A DNA stretch of 20,942 nucleotides, taken from positions 1-20,942 of the IMG/VR virus record IMGVR_UViG_3300042868_001044; one strand, written 5' to 3'. The position numbers were made by a program, and so were the translations under genes. Below, piece by piece: positions 13,416 through 20,942 of this stretch. The notes below the pieces were generated by a model that made no database searches, was not told the origin of the DNA, and was given only the letters and a program-made list of their open reading frames with translations. Position 1 is the stretch's first letter; the number at the start of each line of letters is the position of its first letter. The stretch is from a virus.

Positions 13416-14690
13416 TTAGCTCTGGTTGAACAGAAGAATACCAGCCATTTCTGGGTTCGTCATTACAACGCCATACAATGTGTCGAGCGTGTAAAGCGTC
13501 TGGAAGGTCAGTGGGTCGAACTTCTTGGTCATGACCAATTCGATACCCTGATCCGTCGATGCACGAAGAACGTCAACGCCTGCGCCATCTGGAACAGCAT
13601 AGCGACCTGGGAGGAGTTCGATCGAATCCTTGCGCCAGAATGGGTTGATGTTCGAAGCAGCTACGTTCAAGAAGTTGACATCAGCAGTTGCCGAAGTCGC
13701 AGTTACTTCAACGTTCTGATACTGAAGTTCAGCATCAGTTGGCGACGAGTTTGCACCGATGATTGGAGGGCTGATGATCATCGAAGTGCCGTCGACAACT
13801 TCAATAACGCGGAACGTCTTGAGTTCGCCAGTCGAACGCTTCGTGATGTGGTGAACAGCTTCAATGCCATCGATCGTGAACGCATCGCCAGCAACAACAC
13901 CAGTTGTCGAGGAAACAGTTACGGTCTGATAGCGGTTGTCAACGTTCAGGATGCCGCCAGTGCTGCTTGTGGTCGCCTTAGGAACATAACGAACCTGAGC
14001 GCCATTGGTAGCGATGGTGACAGTTGCAGCGTTTGCAGCGCAACGGTTAGCATAGTCAAGCTTGTAGGTTGAGAAGCTTGCAACTTCACCAACGAACGAA
14101 CGCTCGTATGCGTTAGCCGACTTGTTACCAGTGAACGAGCGAGTCGCTACTGCCAAGTTGCCAGCCATGCCGTTGTAATCGCGGCTCGACAATGCGAGGT
14201 AACGATCACCAGCCATAACGCCCTGTTCGTTCATGATGCTGTCGCAAAGTGCGATGTCATCATAGTCGCCAGCAGCGGTTGCGATTGGAACAACGAGCGT
14301 GCCTTGAGCAGCAGCCAAATCCATAACGGAAAGGTTGATGTCAGAAGCAAGCTTTTGCTTTGCGGAATCGCCAAGACGACCTTCCTGCAACGCGTCACGC
14401 AGTTCCAGTGCGTTCATCTGCCAAGCAGAGCACTTGTTGAAACCGAGAGTCGATGGAACAGAAAGCTGAGTCATGGTCGAAACGTCGGAGGCAATCGAAG
14501 TGCCAACAGTACGATCGAACGACTGAGCGATGTAAGGTTGTGGACGCCAGATGGTGTCGCGTGCGCGTTCCATCGTTACGCCATTGGTGTTGTATACGTT
14601 GATGTTCTTTGACAGGATCAAAGCATCGTTGAAGCCTTCGAGGATGTCCTCAAAAGCAACAATTTCTTCTTTCGAAAAAGCGTTAGCCAT
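13416..14690 (-). CDS. P22-like major coat protein with I-domain
   Basis: At 424 residues this is close to P22 gp5 (430), an HK97-fold coat protein that forms the icosahedral shell. Parallels include AFEDILEGFNDAL at 12-24, ERARDTIWRPQPY at 41-53 (P22 has a similar NTIW motif), LALSSRDYNGMAGNLA at 165-180, and the inserted I-domain around 222-345 with LNVDNRYQTVTVSSTTGVVA at 248-267 and FRVIEVVDGTSMIISP at 293-308. P22 has close counterparts of both. FWRKDSIELLPG at 351-362 and a C-terminal NPEMAGILLF follow. It lies directly after the scaffold gene, with AGGGA and an AT-rich leader before the ATG. The stop is followed by a terminator-like hairpin. Confidence 0.93.
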   Translation of the reverse strand: MANAFSKEEIVAFEDILEGFNDALILSKNINVYNTNGVTMERARDTIWRPQPYIAQSFDRTVGTSIASDVSTMTQLSVPSTLGFNKCSAWQMNALELRDALQEGRLGDSAKQKLASDINLSVMDLAAAQGTLVVPIATAAGDYDDIALCDSIMNEQGVMAGDRYLALSSRDYNGMAGNLAVATRSFTGNKSANAYERSFVGEVASFSTYKLDYANRCAANAATVTIATNGAQVRYVPKATTSSTGGILNVDNRYQTVTVSSTTGVVAGDAFTIDGIEAVHHITKRSTGELKTFRVIEVVDGTSMIISPPIIGANSSPTDAELQYQNVEVTATSATADVNFLNVAASNINPFWRKDSIELLPGRYAVPDGAGVDVLRASTDQGIELVMTKKFDPLTFQTLYTLDTLYGVVMTNPEMAGILLFNQS

Positions 14691-14720
14691 ATTTAATTCC
14701 CTATTCTTTCTAAATTAGTT

Positions 14721-15572
14721 TTATTTCTTACGACGCTTGTATTCCATGACCTTTGACAAGTCTCCGGTCTTCAGAGCTTCGGCACGTAAGCGTTCAAGTT
14801 GTGAATCAATGGAACCAGACACACGCCCACCGCTTGTGGTGATTGTACGTTCTGGCGCGGTTGTTGCCCTACGGTTGGTTACTTTCAACTGAGTCTCCAG
14901 TTTTGCTACCGCAAAGGCAAACTTCACGGGGTCGGTGATTGCTGCAAGTTCCTTAGCTCGCTTGGTGCTTTTGCCAATTGCGTAGATAAGCAAAGCAGGG
15001 TTGTCAGAGCCTTGTAGAACGATCCCTTGTTGCGTTACGTCAAACGTATCTAAAGCCGTAGCCTCAGCTTCGTCATAGTCCCGCACCTTTAACGAGGCTT
15101 TCGCCTTCGCATAGGAATCAAGCTTGTCCTGCCATGCCTTAGCTTCAGCATCTCGCTGGGCTGCAACATTGGCTTCGGCTGCATCGTATTCGCGTTTATG
15201 CTCATACCAAGCAGCAAGCTTTTGTTCGTACTCGTCGGAATCATAGTCGCAGCTTTCAAGCGTTGGCTTAGATACTAGTGCAACCGGCTTGGTCTCAGTT
15301 GCTGTCGTATTTAGCTTTGCTTCAAGCTCACGAATCTTCCGCTCTTTTTCCCGATTTGATTTACGCAATTCACGCACCCAAGCAGGCGCACGAACTTCTT
15401 CATCTTGAGGTGGCGATTCCTCTCCGATAGATATTACGACTTCATCTTCGTCATCTTCGTCTTCTGGTTCATCGTCGATGGAATTGGTCTCATCATCCGA
15501 TTGCTCATTGAAGTCTGTGTCGATGTCGATTGTGTCGATGTTGTCGTCGTTATCCTGTTCTGCCGTTTTCAT
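14721..15572 (-). CDS. Scaffolding protein
   Basis: The 283-residue protein is assigned from position between portal and coat and from composition. P22 gp8 has 303 residues and directs coat assembly, then leaves the procapsid. Residues 1-60 are very acidic (runs such as EPEDEDDEDE). Residues 65-85 and 110-165 are charged and helical, likely coiled coil (RELRKSNREKERKIRELEAK). The C-terminus has LERLRAEALKTGDLSKVMEY followed by KRRKK; in P22 the positively charged C-terminal helix-loop-helix binds coat, and this end looks equivalent. The ATG at 15572 lies 17 bases after the portal stop with a weak GGGG ribosome-binding site. No protease motif is seen, so scaffold release without cleavage is expected, as in P22. 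Confidence 0.85.
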   Translation of the reverse strand: MKTAEQDNDDNIDTIDIDTDFNEQSDDETNSIDDEPEDEDDEDEVVISIGEESPPQDEEVRAPAWVRELRKSNREKERKIRELEAKLNTTATETKPVALVSKPTLESCDYDSDEYEQKLAAWYEHKREYDAAEANVAAQRDAEAKAWQDKLDSYAKAKASLKVRDYDEAEATALDTFDVTQQGIVLQGSDNPALLIYAIGKSTKRAKELAAITDPVKFAFAVAKLETQLKVTNRRATTAPERTITTSGGRVSGSIDSQLERLRAEALKTGDLSKVMEYKRRKK

Positions 15573-15589
15573 GTTTTAACCCCATTAAC

Positions 15590-17662
15590 TCACCCAAATT
15601 GTGTGGAGGGTGGAACCACATTCGTACTGGGTCGCAATGCTTCCCCAATCTTTTCAGCAGTCTCAATTGCCGACTTGCGCTGGTCAATGTCGATGTTTGA
15701 GATGGTCTCTGCTGTCTTGGCTTTCGTTTCTTCCGAACGTGCCAATGTGTATTCAGTGTTAGCTTGTGCTTGGATAGCTTGAGCCTGTGACTTAGCAGCT
15801 TCAGCAAGCAGGTAAGTGGTCTGTGCATCTTGCTGCACGTTTGCTTGCGCTTCCATCATCTGCTGCTGCTCTTCTTCCGTTGGCTTGACAACACCCAACT
15901 GGACTAGCTGCTTGCGGAAATATTCCTTGATGTCGCCAATGCCTTCGCCTTCCATGTTCATGATAGCCATAGCTTGCAGAACCTGTTGGGTTGTCGGATC
16001 GGTGGTAACTTGCATCATGCCTGTAAGCGCACGCACTGTTGCGTCACGACGGCTGCTGAACGATGGGCCAACATCTACAGCGACATCAAACAAAGCGTCA
16101 GCCAGGTTATTCTCGTAAATCAGTTCGCCAGTTTCTTCGTCGATCTGTGGCTTCATCAGTTCAATCGAACCGACTTCCTCCATAGAGCCGACCGTCTTCA
16201 TCTTGCGCTTTTCTTCAACGTAGATGTCTTTAGCCATTGACAGCCATATCTCACCACAGCGCCGAACAGCCTTAGCCATGTTGCTCATGTAGATGAACGT
16301 CTGCATATCCAAGCGGGTCTGGATAAGCTCAACAGCCTTGCCACTGATATTGCTGACCATCTTGTCTGATTGCTGGTTGTTGCCCAGTATCTCAGCCATG
16401 TCGGATTCGGTGATCTGCAACAGTGCAGCCATTGCTGGCGGAATCTGTGGCGACTTGGTATAAGCAACAGGCCCAGCAGCTTGAGTCTCACCATTAGGGC
16501 CAGTGATAGGATTGACCAAGAGGTAAGGATAGTTGCGAAGGTTATCTTCAGCCCACATCACTTGGTGACCAGAGACTTGCTCAGGAAGCAGGATTGGCTT
16601 TTCAACGGATGAAAGCGCACTAATCTCGCCCAGCTTCGATAGCTGCATATTCTTCAGGCGCTGCGGGTCTTTCGCTAAACGCACTTGGCCCATGCAACGC
16701 TCAACGTTATCGACGAACCAACGCTTGCCATAGACAGGAACGATCGGAATGTTCTTGCCAGCAATGTAGCCCATATCGTCAAGAACGCCGCCACCGCTCA
16801 TGATATACTTGCGGACGCGCTTACGCTTAACACGCTTCTGGCGCACTTCAACCGTGCCAACAGCGGCAAGAGTTTCTTCTAGCGTTTCATCTGCGTCAAA
16901 GTCTGCTTGCGTGTAGCGTTCTTCTTCGCCTTGGATTGTCAGGAATATGCGGACAGTCTCGCGGGTTTCTTCAACGCGATAGTATTCAGCAACGAACACA
17001 ACATCAGGCGTATCCCAGTCAAACTCATACTGGTGAATCTCTTTGGGCCATGTCGCTGGGTCATCATTCCATTCAGCTTTGTAAGCTTCATAGGTCATGG
17101 AATACAGAACGAAGCAATACTTAGCGTCGGCTTTGTCCTGGCGCTTAGAGTCAAGGTCGAAGAACACAGAGCTATCAGCATCATAGATTGGCTCTATGCG
17201 GATGCGCTGGCGTTCGTCCTCATCGTTCTCGTCATCTTCATAAGCAGTGCGTAAGCGCCATGCACCAATCCCACCGCCTACAGCTTCCTCAAAAGCGTTG
17301 TCGTATGCTTCTTCTGCGCCGCTATCCCGTTCGTCTGCACGATAAAGGCCATTGCAAGTCTCTGCTAGTTTTTCATCCGTGTCGCCGTCCTTGCTAACAA
17401 AGTCTACAGCGATGCGGTTGTTACGGTATTCGTTAATGATACGAATGACGCTAAGGTGAATCTTGTTTACCTCGAAGCGCGGCTTGTTTTCGTATTGGTC
17501 ACCCAGTGGGCCCTCCCATTGTGCGCCAGCGATTGAATAGAAGCGTCTATCCTGAAGGCACTGTAGGCGCTCATCACGGACTGAGGATTGAACACGATCG
17601 AACTCCGTCATCGCCTGTTGATGGATGTTCTGGAACCTTTGTTCTTTATTCAGTCGAGCCAT
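15590..17662 (-). CDS. P22-like portal protein
   Basis: The 690-residue protein fits the P22 portal family (gp1, 725 residues), the twelve-subunit ring through which DNA enters and leaves. It begins with a helical segment, then IAGAQWEGPLGDQYENKPRF at 44-63 and NKIHLSVIRIINEYRNNRIA at 66-85, close to P22-type portals, then EAYDNAFEEAVGGGIGAWRL near 119-138. The core ends with IGDIKEYFRKQLVQLGVV near 575-592. The last 90 residues are Ala/Gln/Glu-rich and coiled coil, and match the barrel that P22 portals extend into the capsid; it looks somewhat shorter here. The ATG abuts the terL TAA, with AGGTGG upstream. A low-complexity end, STNVVPPSTQFG, follows the barrel. Confidence 0.93.
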   Translation of the reverse strand: MARLNKEQRFQNIHQQAMTEFDRVQSSVRDERLQCLQDRRFYSIAGAQWEGPLGDQYENKPRFEVNKIHLSVIRIINEYRNNRIAVDFVSKDGDTDEKLAETCNGLYRADERDSGAEEAYDNAFEEAVGGGIGAWRLRTAYEDDENDEDERQRIRIEPIYDADSSVFFDLDSKRQDKADAKYCFVLYSMTYEAYKAEWNDDPATWPKEIHQYEFDWDTPDVVFVAEYYRVEETRETVRIFLTIQGEEERYTQADFDADETLEETLAAVGTVEVRQKRVKRKRVRKYIMSGGGVLDDMGYIAGKNIPIVPVYGKRWFVDNVERCMGQVRLAKDPQRLKNMQLSKLGEISALSSVEKPILLPEQVSGHQVMWAEDNLRNYPYLLVNPITGPNGETQAAGPVAYTKSPQIPPAMAALLQITESDMAEILGNNQQSDKMVSNISGKAVELIQTRLDMQTFIYMSNMAKAVRRCGEIWLSMAKDIYVEEKRKMKTVGSMEEVGSIELMKPQIDEETGELIYENNLADALFDVAVDVGPSFSSRRDATVRALTGMMQVTTDPTTQQVLQAMAIMNMEGEGIGDIKEYFRKQLVQLGVVKPTEEEQQQMMEAQANVQQDAQTTYLLAEAAKSQAQAIQAQANTEYTLARSEETKAKTAETISNIDIDQRKSAIETAEKIGEALRPSTNVVPPSTQFG

Positions 17663-18886
17663 TTACCACCTACTCACAGTTGCCAAAGGTTGCACATCGA
17701 AAGTCTTTGGAGGGACTGCTCGACGTATGGCCTCGCACGCATAACGTAGCGCATCTATAAGGTGATTATCACGATCCGCAAGGATTGGCAAGATTTGTCC
17801 TGTCAAGGGGTCAGTTTTATAACTATAGCACGTTAATTCGTCGATCGTGTGCTGGCAGCGAGGGTGGACAACGATGTCATATGACTTCAACCATTCAACA
17901 CCTTCCTCTACAGACTTAGGCCCTTTTACTGCAGCCATAATCTTTGGGAAGCCATGTTTACGCATATGGCTAATCGTTTCAGGTCTGGCGCTATCAGCAA
18001 CGATTGGCCACTTCTCAGACTCAGGCACAGTGAAGAATAGGTCTGGCGTGTCCATAATCTCGCAGCCAACGCGATAGGCCTCGTGATCGACATAGATTGT
18101 CCGGCCAACAACATGGCAGCGGATTAGAACAGTCGGGTCAGATGCAAATCCCCAGTCAGCGCCAAAGCGATGTGTTGTGTCCTCTGGCGTTTCAAAGTCC
18201 TCTATCTTCCAGTTGCGGAATACACGGGCTTCGCTGTTCGATGCGTAGCTTCCCAGCCAAACGTGCTTGTATTTGTCAGGGTCACGCTCTCGGTCGTATT
18301 CCATCTCCGCTTTAAGCACATCAGGGAACCAAGGATTGTCTCGGTAGTTTACCTGTGCAACCACAGCATCAGGTGGTGGCGTTTCACCACGCAGCAACAT
18401 ATCGATCGGGTCACTGCTGTTCAGCGGGTTCCATGTGAACCATAGCTCACTGTCTGGCTTACGGATTGTCGGACGCAATAGGTCAAGTGATCGTTGCGAT
18501 AGCGTCTGAGCTTCTTCTACCCAAGCGCAGTCGTAACCTTCCAGCGACTTAATGGAGTCGGCTGTGTGGTTCTGCATCCCCTGGAAGATGATTAGGCCAT
18601 CGCCATGCAGGGATTTTATCTGAGTCTCTTGAATCTCAAAGTAATCCTGAACGCCAAGCTGTTCTATCTTTAGCTCCAGCAAACGCTTGACGGATTGCGA
18701 TAGCGACTTCTGTATTTCACGGACGCAAACAGTTCTTCGCCGCTGATCCATAACGTGCGCTTCGATAACCATTTCAGCGAAGGCATGACTCTTACCTGAA
18801 CCACGCCCACCATGAGCGCCCTTATAGCGGCTGGGCTTTAGGAATGGCTTGAACCATCGCGGTGTTTTAATCTTCAGCGTTGTCAT
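17663..18886 (-). CDS. terL: Terminase large subunit
   Basis: The 407-residue packaging motor has an N-terminal ATPase and a C-terminal nuclease. Walker A is GGRGSGKS at 26-33. Walker B with catalytic acid is YDCAWVEEAQ at 118-127. The nuclease has GADWGFASDPTV near 243-254, ADSARPETISHM near 296-307 and DNHLIDALRYACE near 377-389, supplying the metal-binding acidic residues. This is the Terminase_3/PBSX type, used by Sf6-like P22 relatives, not the P22 gp2 type, and points to headful packaging. The ATG at 18886 lies inside the terS reading frame (overlap 20 bases). An in-frame TTG one codon upstream is unlikely to be used. The portal follows without a gap. Confidence 0.95.
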   Translation of the reverse strand: MTTLKIKTPRWFKPFLKPSRYKGAHGGRGSGKSHAFAEMVIEAHVMDQRRRTVCVREIQKSLSQSVKRLLELKIEQLGVQDYFEIQETQIKSLHGDGLIIFQGMQNHTADSIKSLEGYDCAWVEEAQTLSQRSLDLLRPTIRKPDSELWFTWNPLNSSDPIDMLLRGETPPPDAVVAQVNYRDNPWFPDVLKAEMEYDRERDPDKYKHVWLGSYASNSEARVFRNWKIEDFETPEDTTHRFGADWGFASDPTVLIRCHVVGRTIYVDHEAYRVGCEIMDTPDLFFTVPESEKWPIVADSARPETISHMRKHGFPKIMAAVKGPKSVEEGVEWLKSYDIVVHPRCQHTIDELTCYSYKTDPLTGQILPILADRDNHLIDALRYACEAIRRAVPPKTFDVQPLATVSRW

Positions 18887-19271
18887 CAATCACTTCACGC
18901 TGGATGTGTGTAACTAGATTGCCTGTGAGATTCAGCTTGGATGGAGCGTCAAGGCCAATCATTGCGTTGATAGCTTTTACAGCGTTCACTTTGTCGCTTG
19001 GCTTTGCGTCTGTGTCTAATCCTTTGGCTATCGTAGACAACACATCAAGGCTGTCTGCAAGCGTCCATGTGACACGTTCTGCAACGGCTGCTCGTAATTC
19101 GGCAACCCTTGTTGAAACATTGCTATCAGCCATTAGCCTGCAAGCATTCGCTTGGCTGGTCTCTGGTTTAGTTGTCGGCTTAACATTAAAGGCTGTTCTG
19201 TAAGCCTCTGCTTGGCTTTTGCCTGATGCTACTTCTTGAGCGAATCGCTCTTGTTTAGGTGTTAACGCCAT
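18867..19271 (-). CDS. terS: Terminase small subunit
   Basis: The 134-residue protein begins LTPKQERFAQEVASGKSQAE, the helix-turn-helix typical of the Terminase_2 family, with AYRTAFNVKP next. A helical stretch RVAELRAAVAERVTW and a middle oligomerisation helix (SDKVNAVKAINAMIGLDAPS) follow. The C-terminus, HIQREVIDDNAED, probably contacts terL. Small terminases of this family find the packaging start site and recruit the large subunit. It overlaps terL by 20 bases, so the two are translated together. The ATG at 19271 has a GAG-type ribosome-binding site. A hairpin at 19287-19311 precedes it. The pac site cannot be located from sequence alone. Confidence 0.9.
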   Translation of the reverse strand: MALTPKQERFAQEVASGKSQAEAYRTAFNVKPTTKPETSQANACRLMADSNVSTRVAELRAAVAERVTWTLADSLDVLSTIAKGLDTDAKPSDKVNAVKAINAMIGLDAPSKLNLTGNLVTHIQREVIDDNAED

Positions 19272-19286
19272 TTGTCTCAGCTTCCA

Positions 19287-19311
19287 TAAAAGGTCTGGTG
19301 AAAACCTTTTA
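19287..19311 (-). other. AT-rich hairpin before terS
   Basis: A perfect 8-base-pair stem, TAAAAGGT with ACCTTTTA, encloses a 9-base loop in the 47-base spacer between the DUF3310 gene and terS. The stem is AU-rich, without a following U-tract, so it is a weak terminator at most. It could be a processing or attenuation site between early-type and packaging genes, or a TerS recognition element; neither is shown. Confidence 0.35.
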
Positions 19312-19318
19312 GAGCATC

Positions 19319-19729
19319 TCAGTCATTGTGTCTATCCATTACGGATTCCGCCCTTCCCTTCAGATACCCGCGCCGCCAATCTATATCCATATCAATATAT
19401 GAAGAATCAACTGGAGGCGTATTGTGCAAACCCGCTTGGTAACCAGATTCAAAATAGGATTTACGCATATTTTCACCCACAGCATTCAGATTATCACTGA
19501 CCAATTCAATAGTTTCAATTGCAATCAGCTTTGACAGATAGTGCTGCGCCTTCTTCAAATCCTCAATCCCGTTCTTGTCACGATAGCGTGCAAGGTACTT
19601 TATGCAGTTCCCTTGCAGAAATCCTGAGAAAGCTTCTGCCGACATCCAGGACTCCATTGCTTGCCAAGGCTGAACGCTCTTGGATGCGTAATGGTCTCCG
19701 CCTACCTGATGTGAATTAATATTCTCCAT
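19319..19729 (-). CDS. DUF3310 protein
   Basis: The 136-residue protein carries a DUF3310 domain in its first 70 residues: QVGGDHYASKSVQPWQAME at 8-26 and GFLQGNCIKYLARYRDKNG at 35-53, then DLKKAQHYLSKLI. The family is common in phages and sometimes called a nucleotide-kinase-like protein, but its reaction is not settled. A second part has two GYxxG units (SGYQAGLH and RRGYLKGR). The ATG at 19729 is chosen because GGAGG lies 6 bases upstream, in the end of the preceding gene; ATG 19732, one codon earlier, is possible. The start overlaps the preceding gene by 14 bases. It is the last gene before the packaging genes. Confidence 0.82.
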   Translation of the reverse strand: MENINSHQVGGDHYASKSVQPWQAMESWMSAEAFSGFLQGNCIKYLARYRDKNGIEDLKKAQHYLSKLIAIETIELVSDNLNAVGENMRKSYFESGYQAGLHNTPPVDSSYIDMDIDWRRGYLKGRAESVMDRHND

Positions 19730-19940
19730 CATCTTCCTCCTCGTCGTAATCAAACGGATCATAACCCTTTAGCATTGCATCTACTGCAACCATGATAGGC
19801 CCAGTGATACGCACCTTGCCAGCTTCCATCTTGCGAATGGTTGTGCCGCCATTGTCAGGCGATAGGCGGAGAGCGTCCGCCATCTCGTTTACGCTATAGC
19901 CCATGTAGGCTCTAGCTAGTTTAAGCTTTGCTGGCGTCAT
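19716..19940 (-). CDS. Small XRE-type helix-turn-helix protein
   Basis: The 74-residue protein is a single helix-turn-helix unit: LKLARAYMGYSVNEMADALR at 6-25, the recognition region DNGGTTIRKMEAGKV, then ITGPIMVAVDAMLKGYDP. The remainder is an acidic tail (EEEDDGE). The layout is that of XRE/Cro-like DNA-binding proteins. The start is ATG at 19940, in an ATGA overlap with the preceding gene's stop and with GGAG 8 bases upstream; the frame stays open to 19967 but the extension would lie inside the neighbour. It may regulate phage transcription, but operators are not seen here. The acidic tail and lack of divergent transcription make a repressor role uncertain. Confidence 0.8.
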   Translation of the reverse strand: MTPAKLKLARAYMGYSVNEMADALRLSPDNGGTTIRKMEAGKVRITGPIMVAVDAMLKGYDPFDYDEEEDDGEY

Positions 19941-20821
19941 GGCGCTTCTCCACACCAAAGTCCACACTCAGCATCCATGTCTGGGTCTTCATTAAAAAAT
20001 CCTTTAAATAAATCTCCCTGATTACGAGCAGCATCAATTAACTGATTATATCCGTATCCAGAGCGAAACGTTGCCGCGCTTTGTTTTGAACAAATATCGC
20101 TGGCAAAGCTTTCCATGTCGGCCCACCATTTCAAAGTACCTGGCTGCGTCCGCTCAATCTCCATTAACTTTGGACGCGCCTTTAAAAAGCAGCCATCGCA
20201 ATTTCCCTCGAATGGCAGCAACTGCAAGTCAAAATCTTGCTCTGCCCACCAAGTGCGAACATCTCGCTGCGTAACTCCATCTTCAAATAAGGGGAAAACG
20301 GAAACCCAAGGGTCTTTACCTTTTTCGTTAGCAGATGCTCCACGAGATACACGGTGGCCTTCGTCTGCCCTAAGCCCAACCACGTTAGTCCATTTTTTAT
20401 ATCCCTTGGACTTCATAAAAAACTTCATGGGTTCGATTTTTAATTCTGTAGTGCAAAAGCGCATCACGCTGTTTGGTAGATATTTCTTGCGCTCAATCAA
20501 AGCACGGAATGGCTCTCCGTTTCGGCTGGCACTGTTGTAACCAATTTCAACAAACCGATCCTCATAGCTTTTGGCTTTCCGATCTGATTGCTCTAGCCAA
20601 TGAATATTAATTCCCCAGCGGCTTTGACACTCATGCACAAAGCGCAATGTTTCTTCGCGCTCTTTGCCTGTGTTGGCAAAAGTCACATGAACATCATCTG
20701 GTAACACTCCTCCATGTGCGTCAAGGATATGCTTGAGCATATATCCAGATGTTCTACCACCACTGAATGATATGAGTGCTGGCCCATGAATGAGGTAAGG
20801 ATTGACCTTTTCCTCCGTCAT
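19937..20821 (-). CDS. Phage PAPS-reductase-like (PP-loop) protein
   Basis: The 294-residue protein belongs to the PAPS reductase / adenine nucleotide alpha-hydrolase superfamily. The PP-loop is SFSGGRTSG at 18-26, followed by VTFANTGKEREETLRFV at 46-62, RFCTTELKIEPMKFF at 121-135 and VVGLRADEGHRVSR at 147-160. Extra cysteines (C123, C208-x2-C211 in GNCDGCFLK, C244, C286, C290) could hold an iron-sulphur cluster. Phage members are common near early and packaging genes; their substrate is unknown, and links to sulphur metabolism or DNA modification are speculative. The frame is open to 20938 but the start is the ATG at 20821: residues before it overlap a real gene in another frame. Start and upstream stop overlap as ATGA. 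It overlaps the next gene in the same way. Confidence 0.85.
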   Translation of the reverse strand: MTEEKVNPYLIHGPALISFSGGRTSGYMLKHILDAHGGVLPDDVHVTFANTGKEREETLRFVHECQSRWGINIHWLEQSDRKAKSYEDRFVEIGYNSASRNGEPFRALIERKKYLPNSVMRFCTTELKIEPMKFFMKSKGYKKWTNVVGLRADEGHRVSRGASANEKGKDPWVSVFPLFEDGVTQRDVRTWWAEQDFDLQLLPFEGNCDGCFLKARPKLMEIERTQPGTLKWWADMESFASDICSKQSAATFRSGYGYNQLIDAARNQGDLFKGFFNEDPDMDAECGLWCGEAP

Positions 20822-20942
20822 GCTTCTTCCATCTCTGCTGCCGCTGCCATCTTCTGCAGTGAGTGAACAATGGTGCTGTGATCGCGGTTCATAATTCTTC
20901 CAATCTCTGTGGTTGAATAGCCCTTGCCTCTCATCCACACAA
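20818..20942 (-). CDS. C-terminus of a DnaA domain IV-like DNA-binding protein (partial)
   Basis: Reading from the window edge to TGA at 20818-20820 gives 40 codons. The peptide RGKGYSTTEIGRIMN then RDHSTIVHSLQKM fits the DnaA signature (I-G-x2-hydrophobic-N-R-x-H-S-T-I-V-x-S-x2-K-M). In DnaA this helix-turn-helix reads DnaA boxes. The stop overlaps the ATG of the PAPS-reductase-like gene. The N-terminal part is outside, so it may be a full DnaA-like ATPase or, more often in phages, a small protein with only this domain. A frame shifted by one base also reads through this region; the match to the signature decides which is real. Confidence 0.7.
   Translation of the reverse strand, partial: VWMRGKGYSTTEIGRIMNRDHSTIVHSLQKMAAAAEMEEA

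Noticed and set aside
14304-14612. 102-codon plus-strand open frame under the coat gene
   Set aside because: It is antisense to a highly conserved coat gene, with no motif and no start signals.
19941-19967. Nine-residue N-terminal extension of the HTH protein
   Set aside because: It lies wholly in the preceding gene; the ATG at 19940 has the ATGA overlap and GGAG at the right distance.
20822-20938. GTG-started 39-residue extension of the PAPS-reductase-like protein
   Set aside because: The extension lacks family sequence and overlaps a frame with a full DnaA signature; the ATG at 20821 fits the neighbour overlap pattern.
1-20942. CRISPR array, tRNA genes, insertion sequences or attachment sites
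   Set aside because: No regularly spaced repeats, tRNA folds, transposase motifs or long terminal repeats were seen; the only repeats are within the fibre gene.

Overview
The window is a virion-morphogenesis segment of a short-tailed (podovirus) phage or prophage with a P22-like building plan. Every supported gene lies on the minus strand, so transcription runs from position 20942 towards 1. The order matches the phage P22 late operon: small terminase, large terminase, portal, scaffold, coat with an inserted I-domain, gp4-like and gp10-like tail factors, a fibre in the gp26 slot, a run of virion and DNA-ejection proteins (gp7/gp20/gp16 positions), then a P22-type tailspike. The sequences are far from P22 itself. 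A P22-type tail and a peptidoglycan-peptidase domain suggest a Gram-negative, probably proteobacterial host. Nothing here fixes the host genus. No integrase, excisionase, tRNA, holin or classical endolysin is visible, so lifestyle cannot be decided.

Layout in transcription order. (1) 20942-19319, pre-morphogenesis genes: the tail end of a protein with a DnaA domain IV-type DNA-binding helix, a PAPS-reductase-like (PP-loop) protein, a small XRE-type helix-turn-helix protein and a DUF3310 protein, all joined by short overlaps. (2) 19271-13416, packaging and head: terS, terL, portal, scaffold, coat, ended by a strong hairpin at 13377-13403 that probably lowers downstream transcription. (3) 13352-8955, head completion and tail hub: a small basic DUF6496-like protein, an HeH/LEM-like protein, the gp4-like adaptor, three beta-rich virion-type proteins, two more small basic proteins and the gp10-like hub protein. 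(4) 8955-5395: a repeat-rich fibre with a self-cleaving S74 chaperone, then three proteins of unknown function. (5) 5402-821: Ala/Gly-rich and helical ejection proteins, an M15 zinc-peptidase domain out of frame with the preceding gene, and a 947-residue internal virion protein. (6) 762-1: the N-terminal part of a tailspike, cut by the window edge, with its own candidate promoter.

Genes are packed with ATGA or TAATG overlaps or gaps of a few bases, so translational coupling is likely throughout. No stretch of 300 bases lacks a gene. The longest spacers are about 50-65 bases: 763-820 (candidate promoter), 5857-5921 (competing hairpins), 13353-13415 (terminator-like hairpin) and 19272-19318 (AT-rich hairpin).

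The points most worth checking are a possible +1 frameshift at UUU-C that would fuse the M15 peptidase domain to the ejection protein; three small lysine/arginine-rich proteins among the structural genes, two of them under 60 residues; a conserved-looking protein with an FDDIVDGD motif; a five-cysteine protein; and the DnaA-like/PAPS-reductase overlap at the upstream edge.
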